From Gordionus sp. m RMFG-2023 (lineage: Eukaryota; Nematomorpha; Gordioida; Chordodea; Parachordodidae), in assembly GCF_954871325.1 (NCBI RefSeq), contig NC_088777.1:11261366-11325365 (forward strand): 64,000 bases of DNA, given 5' to 3'. Below are positions 39,001-54,000 of this stretch, one piece after another. The stretch's first letter is position 1. Every line of letters begins with the position of its first letter. The translations under genes and the position numbers were made by a program. The notes beneath the pieces are model-generated. The model saw only the letters and a program-made list of their open reading frames with translations. It ran no database searches and was not told the origin of the DNA.

Positions 39001-42000
39001 GATAGCAGCCAATAACAGACGCGAACAAGAAGAAAAAGAGAAAGAAAAGAAAGAGAAGGAGAAGAAGGAAAGAGAGAGTAGAGAGAAATTGGAAGCTTTG
39101 GAGAAGGAAGCGGGGTCCAAGGTATCTAATCTAGATACTACTTCTTTGGGTGATGCCTCTAGTAGTTCTAAACTCAAAATCAGTACTGGTACATTGGCTA
39201 GCAAAGATGACGGTAATTCTTTTTTTTTTAAATTTTATTAAGATCTATCAATGCTATCTGTTAAGATTAAAAGTATCAGTCGCTACTTGTATCAATATCG
39301 ATGCACTCTAATATTCATTATATATATTTGTAAAAATTGCGATTTAGCATTTATACTCCCCTCCCTTTATAAAACAAAACATCTGAATTAGAATAAAACA
39401 TTTTATAATTTTTTGGTAAATATAAAAAAATTATTAAGTTGATTTTTTTTTAAAAAAAAAGATAGGGTTGTTTAAGTTTCATTTTTTAAAAGTCCGAAAT
39501 GACTTATTTTAATTTCAATCATCTCTTCCCCTCGTAGACCATCATTTCAATAACTTTTAAATAATTTGAATAAGCTATTTTGCCCACCCCCACACTACCT
39601 CCTTCCGATTTTAAAAAATTTTCGTTACTATAACATTTTCTGTCATATTCACAGTTACTTAATAATTTACGCAAAATTATAGGAAGTGGGGACTCATCCT
39701 CCGACAGCGACGAATCAGCTGGCAGTGGGACTAAGGTTGGAGGTGATCCAAAGCTTAGCAAAATGGATACTGATAAGGTTCGAAAAAATGGACATTTCAT
39801 CGTCTGAGAATTAGATTATTCCATCTCCACTCTTTGAAATTTTACAAATGAGTAATTTCAAAAATTATTTTCAATATAATCTTATATTGGCTCCATTTTT
39901 TTATTTTATAAATATTTATGATTTTTTTATATGTAAATTGAATAGCATAATAATTAAAAATTGATTTATGTAAAAAAAATTATTTTTGATAAAAAGTGGA
40001 TATGGAATAACCTAATTTTCAGGCCATGATATATAATCTAGAAAATTGATACAGTGTTATAGTATGAACATTTACCTCTAAAATATCATTTTAAACTTAA
40101 GTATTATTTTAAATTAATAATTAAAATTGATTTATGTAAAAAAATATATTTTTGATAAAAAGTGGATATGGAATAACCTAATTCTCTGGCGATGATATAT
40201 AATCTAAAAAATTTATACAGTGTTATAGTATGAACATTTTCCCTCTAATATCATTTTAAACTTAAGTATTATTTTAAATCGATAGTGTATAGTTTGTAAC
40301 ATAACAAGTATTATATTATATTAGTTATACTTATTATTCTTATTATATACCATTTTCTTCCATAGTTGACAGAAACCAGCGGAACAAGTTTACCATCAGA
40401 GGCAAGCACTAGTTCCAATATCCCGTCGACCTCTCAAAGTTTAATTTTTTTTAGCATTATGATTATATATTAATTAAATACTACCACCTATTTTTTTTAC
40501 AAATTTTTAAATTTTTTTTTTTTTTAAAATTAGCCGTGCCTCAGCCATCGATTGTTCAAAGGTAACATTGTGAATTTATTTTTTTTGATAACTTATTTTA
40601 ACAAAAAACAATTTTTTTTTGGTTTTAGACCATCATAGTAACTGTTGAGGTTTTAATAACATCAACATTATTATTATCGTATAAGTAGTTCATTTAATTA
40701 TTAAGCCTATGGGTTTTATTTATTTTTTTTTTCAGTTTTTACCAGTAATAGATAATTGTTTATATTACATTAATATTAAATAGATAAATTTAATATTAAA
40801 CAAATAAATTCGCATTTGATAAGATATAAAATAAATCAATTTGTTTATATTTTATACACCTTATTAATAGAATTTTTTTTCTATATATATAAATGTATAT
40901 ATGTTAGCGAAAATATGTTTGTATTCGGCAATGTGTTAATTTTTCAAATAAACCTATATTATGAATAGTAGACGATTTTGTCATTAACTTTTGAGTCATT
41001 TATAATTTATATAAAAAATCTATGAAAAAACTAATAAAAATTATGTTAAGCTCAAATGTTCATTGCAAAATTGTCTGAAATTCATAGGATAAGTATTTCT
41101 AAATCTAATTGAATATTCCGATAAAAATCCTTAAATTTGAAAAAAAAATGATTTAAAGTTGAAAAATTAACGCTGCCGCTAATATATAGTTATATATTTT
41201 ACATGAAAAATAACAATTTTGTTCAAAAATTTTCAATGATTATAACCATTTTTGTTTTTTAATAACTTTTGATTTCACTTATAGGACCTAACAATAACCC
41301 TAAATGATAAATGTCCTGCTTATTTTTATGATAGTGATTTTTAAAAATAAATGGGTATTTTTTTTCGGGGGGGGGGGCGGGGAAAATTTGTAAAGCTTAG
41401 AATTATTAGTTTCTAAACACTTGCAAAATTTCTTTTAATGTTCTAAACGTGTTTTTTCATATCAATAACTTTTTTTTACATTTTTATTCCCCACTTATAA
41501 ATCTATTACAGTTCTGACCAGAAGATCGAAAGTATGGAGGTCGTGGAAGAACCAGCCAACGTTCGCGATATCACCCCATCACACCCACCTTCAATTTTTC
41601 CTGAAGAACCGATTCCTTATCTTGATCAAAGTTTCTTTTTTTACATTCTACTAATGTTTTAACTGCAAAGAAAAATCCCCCCCCCCACCATATATTACTA
41701 TTTAATTTATTGCTTTATATATTTTTTTTATAAATCCTAGATCGTTTGGACTCAGTTTCCACTGGGGGCAAAGAATACAAGATTATACTGGGAGGTAAAG
41801 AAAAAGGATAATAATAAAAATTAACTATAAATTATATGATATTTTACAGAAATATCTATTAATTTCGGGAATTTTGAAAAATGCCAAACTCACTAATAAT
41901 TGGATATTAATTTCCACTAGAGATATTACTTTGGTAAAACAACCTCAAATAACATTTAGCCCTCATGTATAAAATAATTTTTAAATATTCTGGGAAAGTA

Positions 42001-45000
42001 GTGTTTTCTTTAGCTCTTTAATTTAGATACAGTCAAAAATCGCTAAGTTTTGAGGTGCTACATGGATTTATTTTTTCGATCTCTCAAGGTTGAATGGTCA
42101 ACTTTTGGCTCATCATTTTTTTGGAATTGGCTCAAAATAGAGCAATTAACTATTAGAAGAAATAAAATATTTCCTTATATTCTAACTTTCTTTTTAGTGT
42201 TAGAAAGGAATCTTTATTTTAAAATTATTTCTTATCAATTAAATAATAAAATCAAATTTGATTTTTCGTAAATTGATGATTATCATTTTGCTTAAAAAAA
42301 TTTTTTTATTACTCTATAGTGTGTAAACGTAAAAAAATGGATGATTGTTACAAATGATGGTCATAATTAATTTTAAAATATAAAACAAATTTTAAAAATA
42401 CTATATTATTATTTCAATCAATTTGCAGACGGATTAGATCCTTCCTTCCTCGCCGCTCTGCCAGAAAATCTTCGGCAAGAGGTCATGTCAGAACAGATTC
42501 GACTCAAAAATATCGAAATTAACAACGATCGAACCTCGAATCCTAATTTGAGCGACAACTTCCAGCCCGTTAAAATAGAAGTGTGTCAAAGCTTCATGAC
42601 AGCTCTTCCCGCCAATATACAACAAGAGGTTTAAGAATTATTATTTTTTATTATGAGAATAAAAATCAATAGAAAAGAATATAAACATTAGGAAAATGGA
42701 TTTTAAAAAAAATTATGCTGAATATTTATTATTTAGAAATAAAAACAAATGTAAAGATACAATTATCACAGTTTGATATTTCACTACACGATATTTTTTA
42801 CCCTCATTCCAGATCTTAACCCTCCAAACCCAAGAAAGTCAGAGGCAAACCTCCCTGGCCGCCAGACGCAGGGCTTCTCAAAGCATCGTTAACTCTACCA
42901 CAACGAGTCCTAGCACAAATGGAGCAACAAGTCTTAATAACAATGGCGGATCTACCGCGGATACCGTTAATCCTCTTGGTTCGATAAATAGTAGCGATTT
43001 TGATCCTGCCCTTTTTATTCATAGTCTGCCTTTTCACTTAAGGCAACAAGTGCTGAGCGATTTGGACGATTCAGTGGTGGCCCTTTTACCAGAAGAATTG
43101 GCTAGGGAGGCCCGAAATCTGCAAAGGCACGTTCAGAGCAGGCACAGGAGGCTGCAACAATCCCTTTTTGGTAAAATTATTAAAATTTTGATCAGAATTA
43201 ATTTAGTAGACAATTCTTATAATTATTAGGATTTCATTTATCTACACTACAATATTATTAAAGATATTTATGAGGAGATGAAAATGAATAAATTCAAACT
43301 CTAATGAATGTTGGAAATATCTACAAATATAGAATTCCTCTCTTTTCGAAGAAAGTAAAATGATTAATAGGGGGTGGGTGGCTCAATTTTTAGGTAAAGG
43401 TTTTCACGTCTCGATACTCGGTCTGAAGTGATCCAGTTCTGGCTTTCAAGTAATTTTTATTGCAACACCGGGTGGCTCCTTGATACATGTAGTGATTAAA
43501 GGCTGGAATAAACAAAGGTAAAAAAGAGAAAGAAAAAAAACTTCTAGATACACGAGGCAATTAATTTATCAAGGTTATACATATGCATTGATTTATTTGT
43601 ATGTGATACCGTTATAACAAAATACTATCTACAAATATAATGCAAGGTGGCCAGTGGTATAGATTCTCCAATCCTCCAGCGACTGCCGCTAATCAAGCTA
43701 ATTCAACAGAAAATGAGAGGTCTTTAACTAATAGCACTAATAATACCGGCAATGGCAATATCATGCTTTCCGATGGTGTGCATGCCCCTTCATCTTTGCA
43801 CTTTCAACCGCCAATCTCCTCTAGGTTAATCATTTTTACATCTTTTCATATTGCGAAATGTTTATTATTTAACGTTTTAAATAATTTATAATTTATTTTT
43901 CTCGTTTTATAACGTTGAAAAAAAAACTGTTTTTCCCTCATATTTACATTTGAAAAGAAAAACAATTTTTTGACATTTTTATTTTCTTTAAAAAGAAATT
44001 TAATCTCTCATTTAAAAATTTTATTTTATTTGTTTTCGATCTTTAAGGCCCACTGGTTTGGGAATTACTTCTAAAGCCTTATTGGACACCGAACATCTGA
44101 CTCAATTGATCGTTTTGGCTCTTTACAAACAATGCCATTTCGTAGAAAACAAGCCTTTCGCTTCCCCTCTCGATTCCGGTTTTAATGGTAATTATTTATT
44201 TTTAGCGAATACCTTTTACGTTAATTAACTCTATATTTAAGATTTTGGTAGCGGGACTGACCAGTCTGCTAAAAATAGCAAAAAAGTTTTGCACCAAACA
44301 TCGGTCGTTATGGGAAAACGCATAGCTGAAGTTCTCAAAGAGGTATGCAGACACCCACTCACTTTCGCCTGGGTGATGGAAGCCGTGCTGAGCTTGATGG
44401 AGTGCCCTACGTTTAGCATCGGCAAAAGTATATGATTTAGAATTTAGAGGGCAATAGTTCAGATATATTATCTTAAATTAACATGTGTAAATCGGGATGG
44501 GGTTAGGAAACGAGATATATATATTTTTTTTTCTAAATGATTCGAAGAATGCGAACGTGCATAAAAAAAATTTAAAAAACAATCTAATAGGTTTTGGAAG
44601 TTCCGACACGAATGACATAGAAATAACTGTCGAAAACGATGAAACGGGCTCCATATCCGCTAACGAATGCCCATGTCCGGCTTCCCATAATCGCAAAGAG
44701 TATAATTTAATATGCTATTATAGATAATTTTAACCTAATATAGTAAATATTCTTTATATCTAAAAAAGAATCTCTTAAGAAATAGTATATCTGGTTATCA
44801 ACTATTCTAGGGAACAGCATTTTTTATAACTCGAATTCACTCATTTCTATGTACAAACATCCTTTTTTAGCAATATCTTAGTATCCTATATTCCCATTTT
44901 AGGCCTTACCCTTTTCCTTGGCACCATCAATTCTATATTTTATATTTCTAGTTTCTAAAAAGATGTGTATTTAATTTTTAAAAAATCATTCATTCTCATT

Positions 45001-48000
45001 TTGTTATTATTTTTTCTCTCTTAACAACTGGAGTCGTTTGATTTTTCAGTCGGCAAAATTTAAAATTTTCGAATGATCGTTTCATAGAAAGAAGCATCTC
45101 AATTTTAGCCTAACTATTCCAGTTATTTTTTTAACTATTTTTATTAAGATTTTTTTTACATCGTTTCCTATCTTCCAATCTCTTTATTTTTAGCAAACAC
45201 CACTCTAATTGTAAATGGCTGACTCTGGCACTCAAAACTGGACTGGGCTCCTGCGCTGGGGTTTTCAAAACTTACCACGTTGTTTTCGGGTATATGAAGT
45301 CTCCGCCATTTTTAGACATTATCCTTCCGGACAGAAGAGCTCGGAACGCCATCAGCCGGACATGTTTGGGCCTTTTGTCTCCACTATGTGCTCATACTCT
45401 TGGACTACAATTAGGCGGTCAAGTTAGGAGGATTCCTAATAAATTGGCAACAGGAGATGGAAAGAAAAAAGGTTAGTAATAAAAATATATTTATAAGCTG
45501 GATACATGTGCTTTTCATTATTTTATATTATATCTGCTTATTTTTTTTTCACCCATACTCTTTCATCAACATTTTGATAATATTAAACCTTTTCGCCCCA
45601 ACAAATATATAATATTTACCCGTTTCTTTCCCACAAATATATGATACGCAGAATCGAAAGATATTATTTCTAAAGAAATCAACAAAGACATGAAAGATGG
45701 GACTGAAAGCAAGGAAACCAAAGAGCAACCTGCCAAAGGTATCACCTTTGTGAGCTGCGAACAGTTCTACACGATTATCGAATCTTCCAAAATTAAGGAA
45801 ATTAGCCCAGGTGAAAATAGCCACAATCTCGCTAAAAATTCCAACTTTAACCCTAGCAGTAACGCGATGCCTCGAAATGCTAATATCGATCCCGTGGCCA
45901 ATAATTATAGTTATAGTCAAATGAGCCCAAATTTTATACCCAGTGGGTTCGGTTCTGATGTGTGGGAAGCGCTTTATAGATTAGATACGGGTAAACCAGA
46001 AGATTCTTGCAAACTTTTGGCCGATAGAAGCTTGCCCAGGGCTAAATTGCCCTTTCCTTCCTCTTCCGACAAAAGTGTGCTGCAAAGTAAATCTAATAAC
46101 CTAAATTATATAAAGTTTATTTTTTTTTAAAGATTATCTCCCTATAAATAACGAGAGAAAATATAAATGTATAAATAAAGTTCGTTAATTTATGTTTAGC
46201 TATAATGATGTAGCAATCAAAATTTATTAATTTTTTGCTAGTTTGTCTGTCATTGGTTATAGAAACCATTTTTTACATTACTTCCTTTTTATATACCATT
46301 TTAAGAAAACCTAATTTGAACGCATAGTTCATTACATTTTATTCCTCTATAATATATTTCGAATGAATAACTGCTACCTAATAATTTTCAACTCACAGAA
46401 TTCGCTCTATTGTGGATTTTTAAATTTACAAAATTTTCCACTTATCTCTCTCCGCATGAAATATATGTTATAGTACATACGATACTGTTAATTATTCACA
46501 GCTCTTACAACCCACCTACCCTTCGTCACCGAATGGCTAGCCCTCAATACCATTTATCGCCTTTTCCAACTCGGATCGGCTCCCTTTACCTGTCAAAACA
46601 GCGGCGGGAGCGCATCAAAAACCATTATCTATAACTGGTTAAGACCGGACAAGGATACGGTTGACCAAACTATTCGCATAATAGGCTCTATCTGCGACAC
46701 GTTGGCTAAAGTGTGCAAGGATCCCAACCTCGAGACAGCCTTAGCGCGGTTCAAAGTTATTACTCGGTCCGCTGACGCCTTTAACGCTGAAGATCTTGTA
46801 AAAGTCATTATGGCACGATCTGAGCTAGATAGGACTGTAGAAGTCGGACATTCTTATACAGGTTTCGTTTTTTTATTTCAGTCCAGGTTAGATGTAGTCG
46901 CCATATTTTATGGAGAATAAAATAGTAGGATATCTTTCTTTAGATTACAATAAATGAGTCAGTTATTTCGTCCAATTATATGGTTTTATTTATTGGGAGC
47001 TCAAAATCTTTAATAATTTTTATTATGAAATATATTACTTTCTTAAACTGTTTTATACAAATTGTACTGCCTAAAAAATTTTGCAAATAACTAGAACTAT
47101 CTAAATGTATTTCTCTACATATGATTAGTGTGTTAAACCGCTCGATTTTTAAAAAAGGCTAACCGAATTTTTATGCCAAAAAATATCACCCTGGAGATTT
47201 GGCTCTTAGATGCATAGATGGCAGGAGGTTTGGACCCTCCTTAACGAAATCTCGAGGCTTCCATAATTATATTTTCGCGAAAATCTTAATTTAAATAGCT
47301 AAATCGAACCGTACACTACATACCACTAGTGAAGTGAACCCTACGACAAAAATAAAGAGTCCGGGGGTTCAGAAATAAAATTTTAAAATAAGTGTTAGGG
47401 TTTGGATAACATAGAGAAATTTTGACTATTGTATTAAAAAAAATACACATGCATAATTTACATGTAAATTTAAAAATTTGTTTATAATTTATTTTTAAAT
47501 ATCTTATTTAATCGCCACGACCTTAATATCATTTATAATAAAATATTATTACCTGCACGATAAAACATAAGCGTATTCGAGATTTTACTTAAAAAGGGGG
47601 GGGGGCACGATTATGTGAGTTTTTTCCCCATAAATATTTTATTGAAAATCTTTAGATCCACGTAGGCCTTTGGCTATGGCTATATTAGATTTTTTTAAAT
47701 AATTTTATGTTTTTATATAAAAATGTTTTTTTAAAATAAATTATAGTCGTTATTTAAAAGCTATTAATCTTTACTAATTTTTCTATCAAATTCTTCTCTG
47801 TAGTGATATATATTATATATATTTTTTTAGATAGAGAGGTGTGTAAGGGGGGGGGGGGATTTTTATTAGCTTAAAAATCATATTTATGAGAACAGCGAAA
47901 TTTGCGATGGGGTGGGGGCTCACATGCTGCAGAATTCCTAATATTTCGCTTTCTAAAATAGATATAAAGCAAGAACGTATGCATATTAATAAATTATCTT

Positions 48001-51000
48001 TTATAATAAAATATTACAACCTACACAAGAGATATGCAAATCACGGGTCTATTTTTTAAAAATAGGTTCGGGCTGGGTCAGGCCTAATAATTTGTTTAAA
48101 ATAATCGGGCCGGGTCGGGCTTAAATTTTTAAATATTATACTATTAAATTTTGTGAAACAAATTAATATTCCTGCAAGAAACAAGGCTCTAATATTTTTT
48201 ATTTGTAGGAAATTAAATTTTTCTACATTTAAATGAAATTCGAGTCGGAGAGACAAATAATTTTTATTTCGCATCGGTTCTCGGGACAAATATAAAAAAA
48301 TTCATTCGGGATCGGATCAAGCAGAACAAATTTCGGCCGTGCCGGTCTCGAAAAATTAGGCCCAATGTAGATCACTAACCTCCACTATGAAATTTAGAAA
48401 TATTTCACTTAATATAAATTACAAATAGAAGTTTATAAATCAGAAAATTATGAAAATATATCCACAGGAAAAAAAATTATTTTTAAATTTTTTAAAATAT
48501 ACCCGGGTTTGGGTCTAAAAAAAATACGAGCACGATAAAAAAATACATATGTATAAATTATTTATAATACTAAAATTTTTATAAATAAATAATGCATTAA
48601 AAAAATATATATAATATTTAAATTTTCTTTTAGTGAAATAGGACGGTATTGTCTGTCACCTTTTATTATTACTCCCTAATTGTTGATGGATCGAAAAAAT
48701 CTTATCTAATTCTAATATTCCCTACTTTGATTCATTTGAATCTAGAAACAGAGTAATACTTGTTTAAAGTTTTCTATTCTACTAATACATGGTAGGATTA
48801 CCACAAATGAACTCTAGATTATTTAAAAAGCTTAAATTGCTCTTTGGTCTATGATCATATTTTACCTATCCATCAAAACTGATTAACTCATATCATTAAA
48901 AATTTTGTGATTACATTCTGCCTGAGTATTTCCCTGTTCTTTGAAAGGGGTGAAATAGGACGTTATCAAATAATCATTTAATATTTGAAGGGAAAAAAAT
49001 GATTTTATTATAAGATTATTCTATTAAAATCACTGAATAATAGTTTGTGATTGCATAATAATTAACTTCATCTAATGTAACTTTTTTTTAAAGTATATTA
49101 TAATTAAATATAAATTCGTTTCCTAGCCCATTTATCCCTATTCTCGATTACATTGCTCGAAATTCATGATGGTTATTAGAAATATATTTTTTTTACTATT
49201 ATTACATCTTAAGTCGATATGGGGTTATTCGAAAATGCTATGCGCAAATTTTTAACGGTCTTGATAACGAAACGACTTCCTACACAAACTGGTCAACTTA
49301 CTGAAGCCACTACGTAAGTGTCATGTTAGAGCTTGTTTTATTTGACTATTTTACCCTAAAAAAATATTTTCTAAACAATGAAAGGAAGGAAGAAAGCAGT
49401 AAAGAAATACAATTACTTTAATTTTTATCGTTCACCTTTTGCAGGTTAACCACCAAGGACACCACCTTTTGCTCCGATAAAGGACTGGACATCCTTAACA
49501 AAGCCTTAGTGTCCATGTCTAAAATTAGCCTCAAACTAGGCTCAAGCTGTTTGCCCGACATCCCAAGCAAGGAAACAACAGCTAGTACTACTACAATCAA
49601 TACTGAAGTTATAGTATTCGCCCCTTTGGTTTTGAAAGTGCTGGCCGAAATCGTTGTCCTGAGTGGAAGTCAATTGAAGGATGAGATTGAAAAGTTTTCC
49701 ATAGAGCTCAACGCCTTAACCCTGCAGGCCGATAAGGAAGATAGGTATTTGAAATGATTTGGTGACTCCCGACGATATTTTATCACTCGTCAGAATTGAT
49801 AAAAATTAAAGATATCTTTTAAAAAAATATATTTTTGTGATTTATAATTTAGAAAAAACGAATTTAACCATTTTCCGCAAATCATATATATAATCTCGTA
49901 TTTGCCTTTATAAGCGAGAGACCCTCTACCAGTTCTGAAAACAATCCTGAAGCCGACCCCGTGATCACCGAGGAAAACCGTCTCATTTTCAAATTCTTGT
50001 CCAACCTGGACGCCAAAAAGTGGTTTTCCCACCAGGACCTCTTTCTCAGGATCCTCAAAACACTCGAAACGGTTTACAGGGATAGCACCAACATTTATAG
50101 ACATATCAATAGCAGCAATAAAGATAACGTTGAATCAGAAGAATCTGGGGGAAAGGCTTGGAGCTTATTCGGTATAAATAAATTTTTATTTAATTATATA
50201 TAAATATGCTCAGTAAGGATTTCGACATTAATTGATTTTAATATTTTTCAAGTCAAATTTTATATTTATATTAAAAATTTCCCCTTAAATTGCATGCACA
50301 TTTATGTATGTATTATTAGATCGGCAATTACCGGATCTTCTCTCTGCCCTTGATCCTCTATGGGACAGTTTAAGCACCTGCTTGACTATTCTAGAGGCTA
50401 ATTCTAACTCTGTTCCCAACCAAACCAATACAAATAACACCAATACTTTAAATTCTAACGCTTACCCTAGCACCTCTAACGACCTTGACTCATCGGAAGT
50501 TGCTGGAAACGCTTCTAATGTGGTGGCGGGAACTTCCAATAGTGCGGGATCCGATTGGACTTCTATATTGCGTCCCACGGTTGAAGCCTTCTTCAGGGTG
50601 CACTCTAAATATGTGGGTTATATTGGAGTTGAAGGCGGAAGCACTAGGACGTATGCCAGCATAGTTAGAAACCCAAGGCGGGAAATAAGTATTTATATCA
50701 TAAATTCATAAACCTATCTAATTTAGTTAGATAAAATGAAAGGCAAAACTTGATAAATTTAGAATATTGATTTTCGACAAATAGGGAAAGTAAGAATTTT
50801 TTAAAATTGAACCAATTAAATCATGATGCAGATACAACCTCGCAAGTCACCACCTTACAAGTGATAATCATTATTATTTACTACCAAATGATCTTTCATA
50901 GCCTTACCATAACAATAACTTCTCATGGTTTATGGATGATAAACTGTATTTTACTATATATAAAATTTATGTATTACATTTTTTTTCGTTTAATTTTTAA

Positions 51001-54000
51001 CTCTCCCTAAAAAAGATCCTTCCAATATAGAAGAAGAACCCGTAGCATCTAATATCCAGCCTATCGCAACCGAGAATCATGTTAAAACCGGGAAAGATTC
51101 CCAGAAAAGCGTTAATCAAGTTCAAGAACTCACGAATAATAAAAGATTTTTGGATTTTGCTAGTATAAATATTATTTTTTTTAAATACCTAAATATTTCC
51201 TATTATTTTCGTTTAAAAATAAGTTCCATGTAAATAAGTGATTATCAATATTTTTGTAATCATTCACTTGCATAATAATGTAAGATTGAATTTTGAATCC
51301 TTATTTTGAATTACGATTAGAGGTCTGCATATGGAAATATTTTCGGGCTCGGTGGATTTTGTTTTCGCCTGGTCTTGTCAATTTTTTTTAAAGTTGCCTG
51401 GTTGCATTATAATTTCTTTTACCTGGATGACTATTTACTACCCTTTAAACGTCATTCTATCGCGCAAAATATTATTACTTGGGCCTCGAAATTTCACCAA
51501 TAAAAGTCCAAACCTTTCTGCCATCTGGATAAAATCCCTAAACTTAATTAATTTACTTTTGGCCAAAATCTTGAGTTAACGGTTTATTAAAATTATCTAG
51601 AGCCGTTTAGCAACACTAGCTGAACGGACTCGTCAGATATTTTAAAATCCTTTTCTTGTTGCTGATAATATTTAACAAATTTTTAAACACTTTTATTTGT
51701 GAAATTATTTGTAATATTAAAAAAAATATTGGATTGGCTACGCTAATATCGGTGCCGATCCGATATTTAATATCGGCACAGCCCTATAAAATATTTTATC
51801 TCGTATTAGATATTTCGAACTAATTATTGGTCTAACCGATTTGTAATGACGGTAATTAAATTTTTGTAAAGGATTATAATAATTTTAAAATTTACTTTAA
51901 CAAAAGAACTATTTTCTTTTTTTGTAATAAGCTTCACACCGTCAGATCCTCAATCGCATCCTCCGACAAACCATGCTCGCCTCCTCCCACTCTTCCTCCC
52001 ATAACCATTCCAATACATTCAGCTCTTTATTTAATACCAACAATAGTCAAAGGAACACTGCCGAAGCAAGATTGCTGGGTCCGTTCTCTATCCTTGCACG
52101 GGAACCTTATTGCCATTTGCTGGATTTCGACATCAAAAGACGCTATTTCAGAGATATACTAGAAACTATGCCTGTCAATTACAATGGTGCTAATGGTAAC
52201 CCTTTGACCGGGCATATTAGGTAAATTATAATTTTAGTTTTTAAAGATTCCATTTTTACGGTATTTTCGTAAAATTCAAGCTCATTTCTGCCATTTCAAT
52301 CACTATTATATTTTTCTTGAAAACATTCATTTTTTTAACACTTAAAAAAATAGGTGTATATTTATTTCATCTCATTAATAAAACAAACAACTCTTAGGCG
52401 GTGTCATAGGTCGGCTTAATTTGTAAACTTAATTGCTTTTTAGTATAGACCAAAAAGTATTTGATCGAGGACACTATTTTGGTTTATTTCAAGTAGTTGA
52501 TGGCATTGCTATTTTTTTCCCCATATTTATTTCTCGTTTTTTTTCGGAAAATAATTGACGACAAAATTTTTGCATAATATTTATATTTCTTTATTTTGGT
52601 ATTACGCTAGAATGCATCATATTTCTTTTTTTTTGTATTATCCTAGAAATGGTGAGGACTTTCCGGTGCACGTTAGGAGAACACAAGTATTCGAAGATAG
52701 CTACAGAGAGCTTCATAGACAGCCTCCGGCCGTTTGGAAAAATCGATTTTATATCATATTTGAAGGTTTATATATTTTTTTAAAAAGGGATCCATTTTGC
52801 TATAAATGATATATTTTATATTACCAAATTTTAATCATAAATACACTTTACGAAGGCGAGGAAGGTCAAGACGCTGGTGGTCTTTTGCGCGAATGGTACA
52901 GCATAATTGCCCGGGAAATCTTCGATCCCAACTACGCACTTTTCCGCATAAGTCCCGGAGATAGGTTTAAAAAAGGCATATAATGGATATTATGTATGTT
53001 GTCATATCTATAATTGATATTTGATTGTGATGAACAAAAAAGAATAATTTTTAGTCAACATGTTATATAAATAATGTAAACTATAAAAATGATGAAGATA
53101 TTACATATGATGATTTGGCTTTATTTGCCCCATTCTATTTCGTAGTTTAATATATAATATAAAATGAATACAATCAGATTTGGCCTTTTATAAATTTTAC
53201 ATTTAATAATACTGCTAAGTTGGGATTTTAGAATAACTGTAATTTTTATAAATTAAAAAAACATTAACAAACAAGGGTAACTTACACCATTAACCCGGCT
53301 TCCCATTGTAATTCCAACCATCTTTCATACTTCAAGTTTGTAGGCAGGGTCATTGGAAAAGCCTTGTACGACAATAAACATCTTGAATGCTACTTCACCC
53401 GATCGTTCTACAAACACATACTTGGGAAGAGTGTCAAGTATATATATAATATAATGAAATGCTCATTTCGTTAAAAATAATATTTTTTTTGAAATTATTT
53501 TTTGCGATCGTCAAAACTAATTTTTTCTGTAGAAATTGTGAGTGAGAAAAAAGAGAAATATGACATGTTTTTAAACGGCTCGATTTGAGTTGATTTCTAA
53601 AAATGGCTAACGAAATATTATAGCTAGAGAAATATTGCTTAAGTCTCAATGTTTAACTATAGATGTCCAAACCTTTGTTCAATTTATGAGCAAAATGTTC
53701 AGGCTTGCATGATTTTTTTCTGGATAAAATATTGAGTTCGCCGTTTTTTAAAATTGCCTCAAATTGAGCCATTTTACAACACTAATGACATGTATCCTAT
53801 TCCTATATATAAATTATTATTTCTTAAGATACACCGACATGGAAAGCGAAGACTATGATTTTTATCAAGGGTTAGTATACCTTCTGGAAAACAATGTTGA
53901 AACATTGGGCTACGAACTCACGTTCAGCACTCAAGTAATCATCTTTTTAAATTGCTCCATTTTTATATATATTGTATTAATTCGTATACGCCTAACTTAC

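Noticed and set aside
45215-45427. 70-codon open frame starting with ATG
   Set aside because: Wrong frame of HUWE1 exon 60; the right frame carries the conserved [13 protein letters not shown] segment.
45549-45920. 123-codon minus-strand open frame
   Set aside because: Antisense to exon 61 and the preceding intron; no similarity.
48056-48289. 77-codon minus-strand open frame
   Set aside because: Lies inside a non-autonomous element with GGCCCG-rich ends and resembles no protein.
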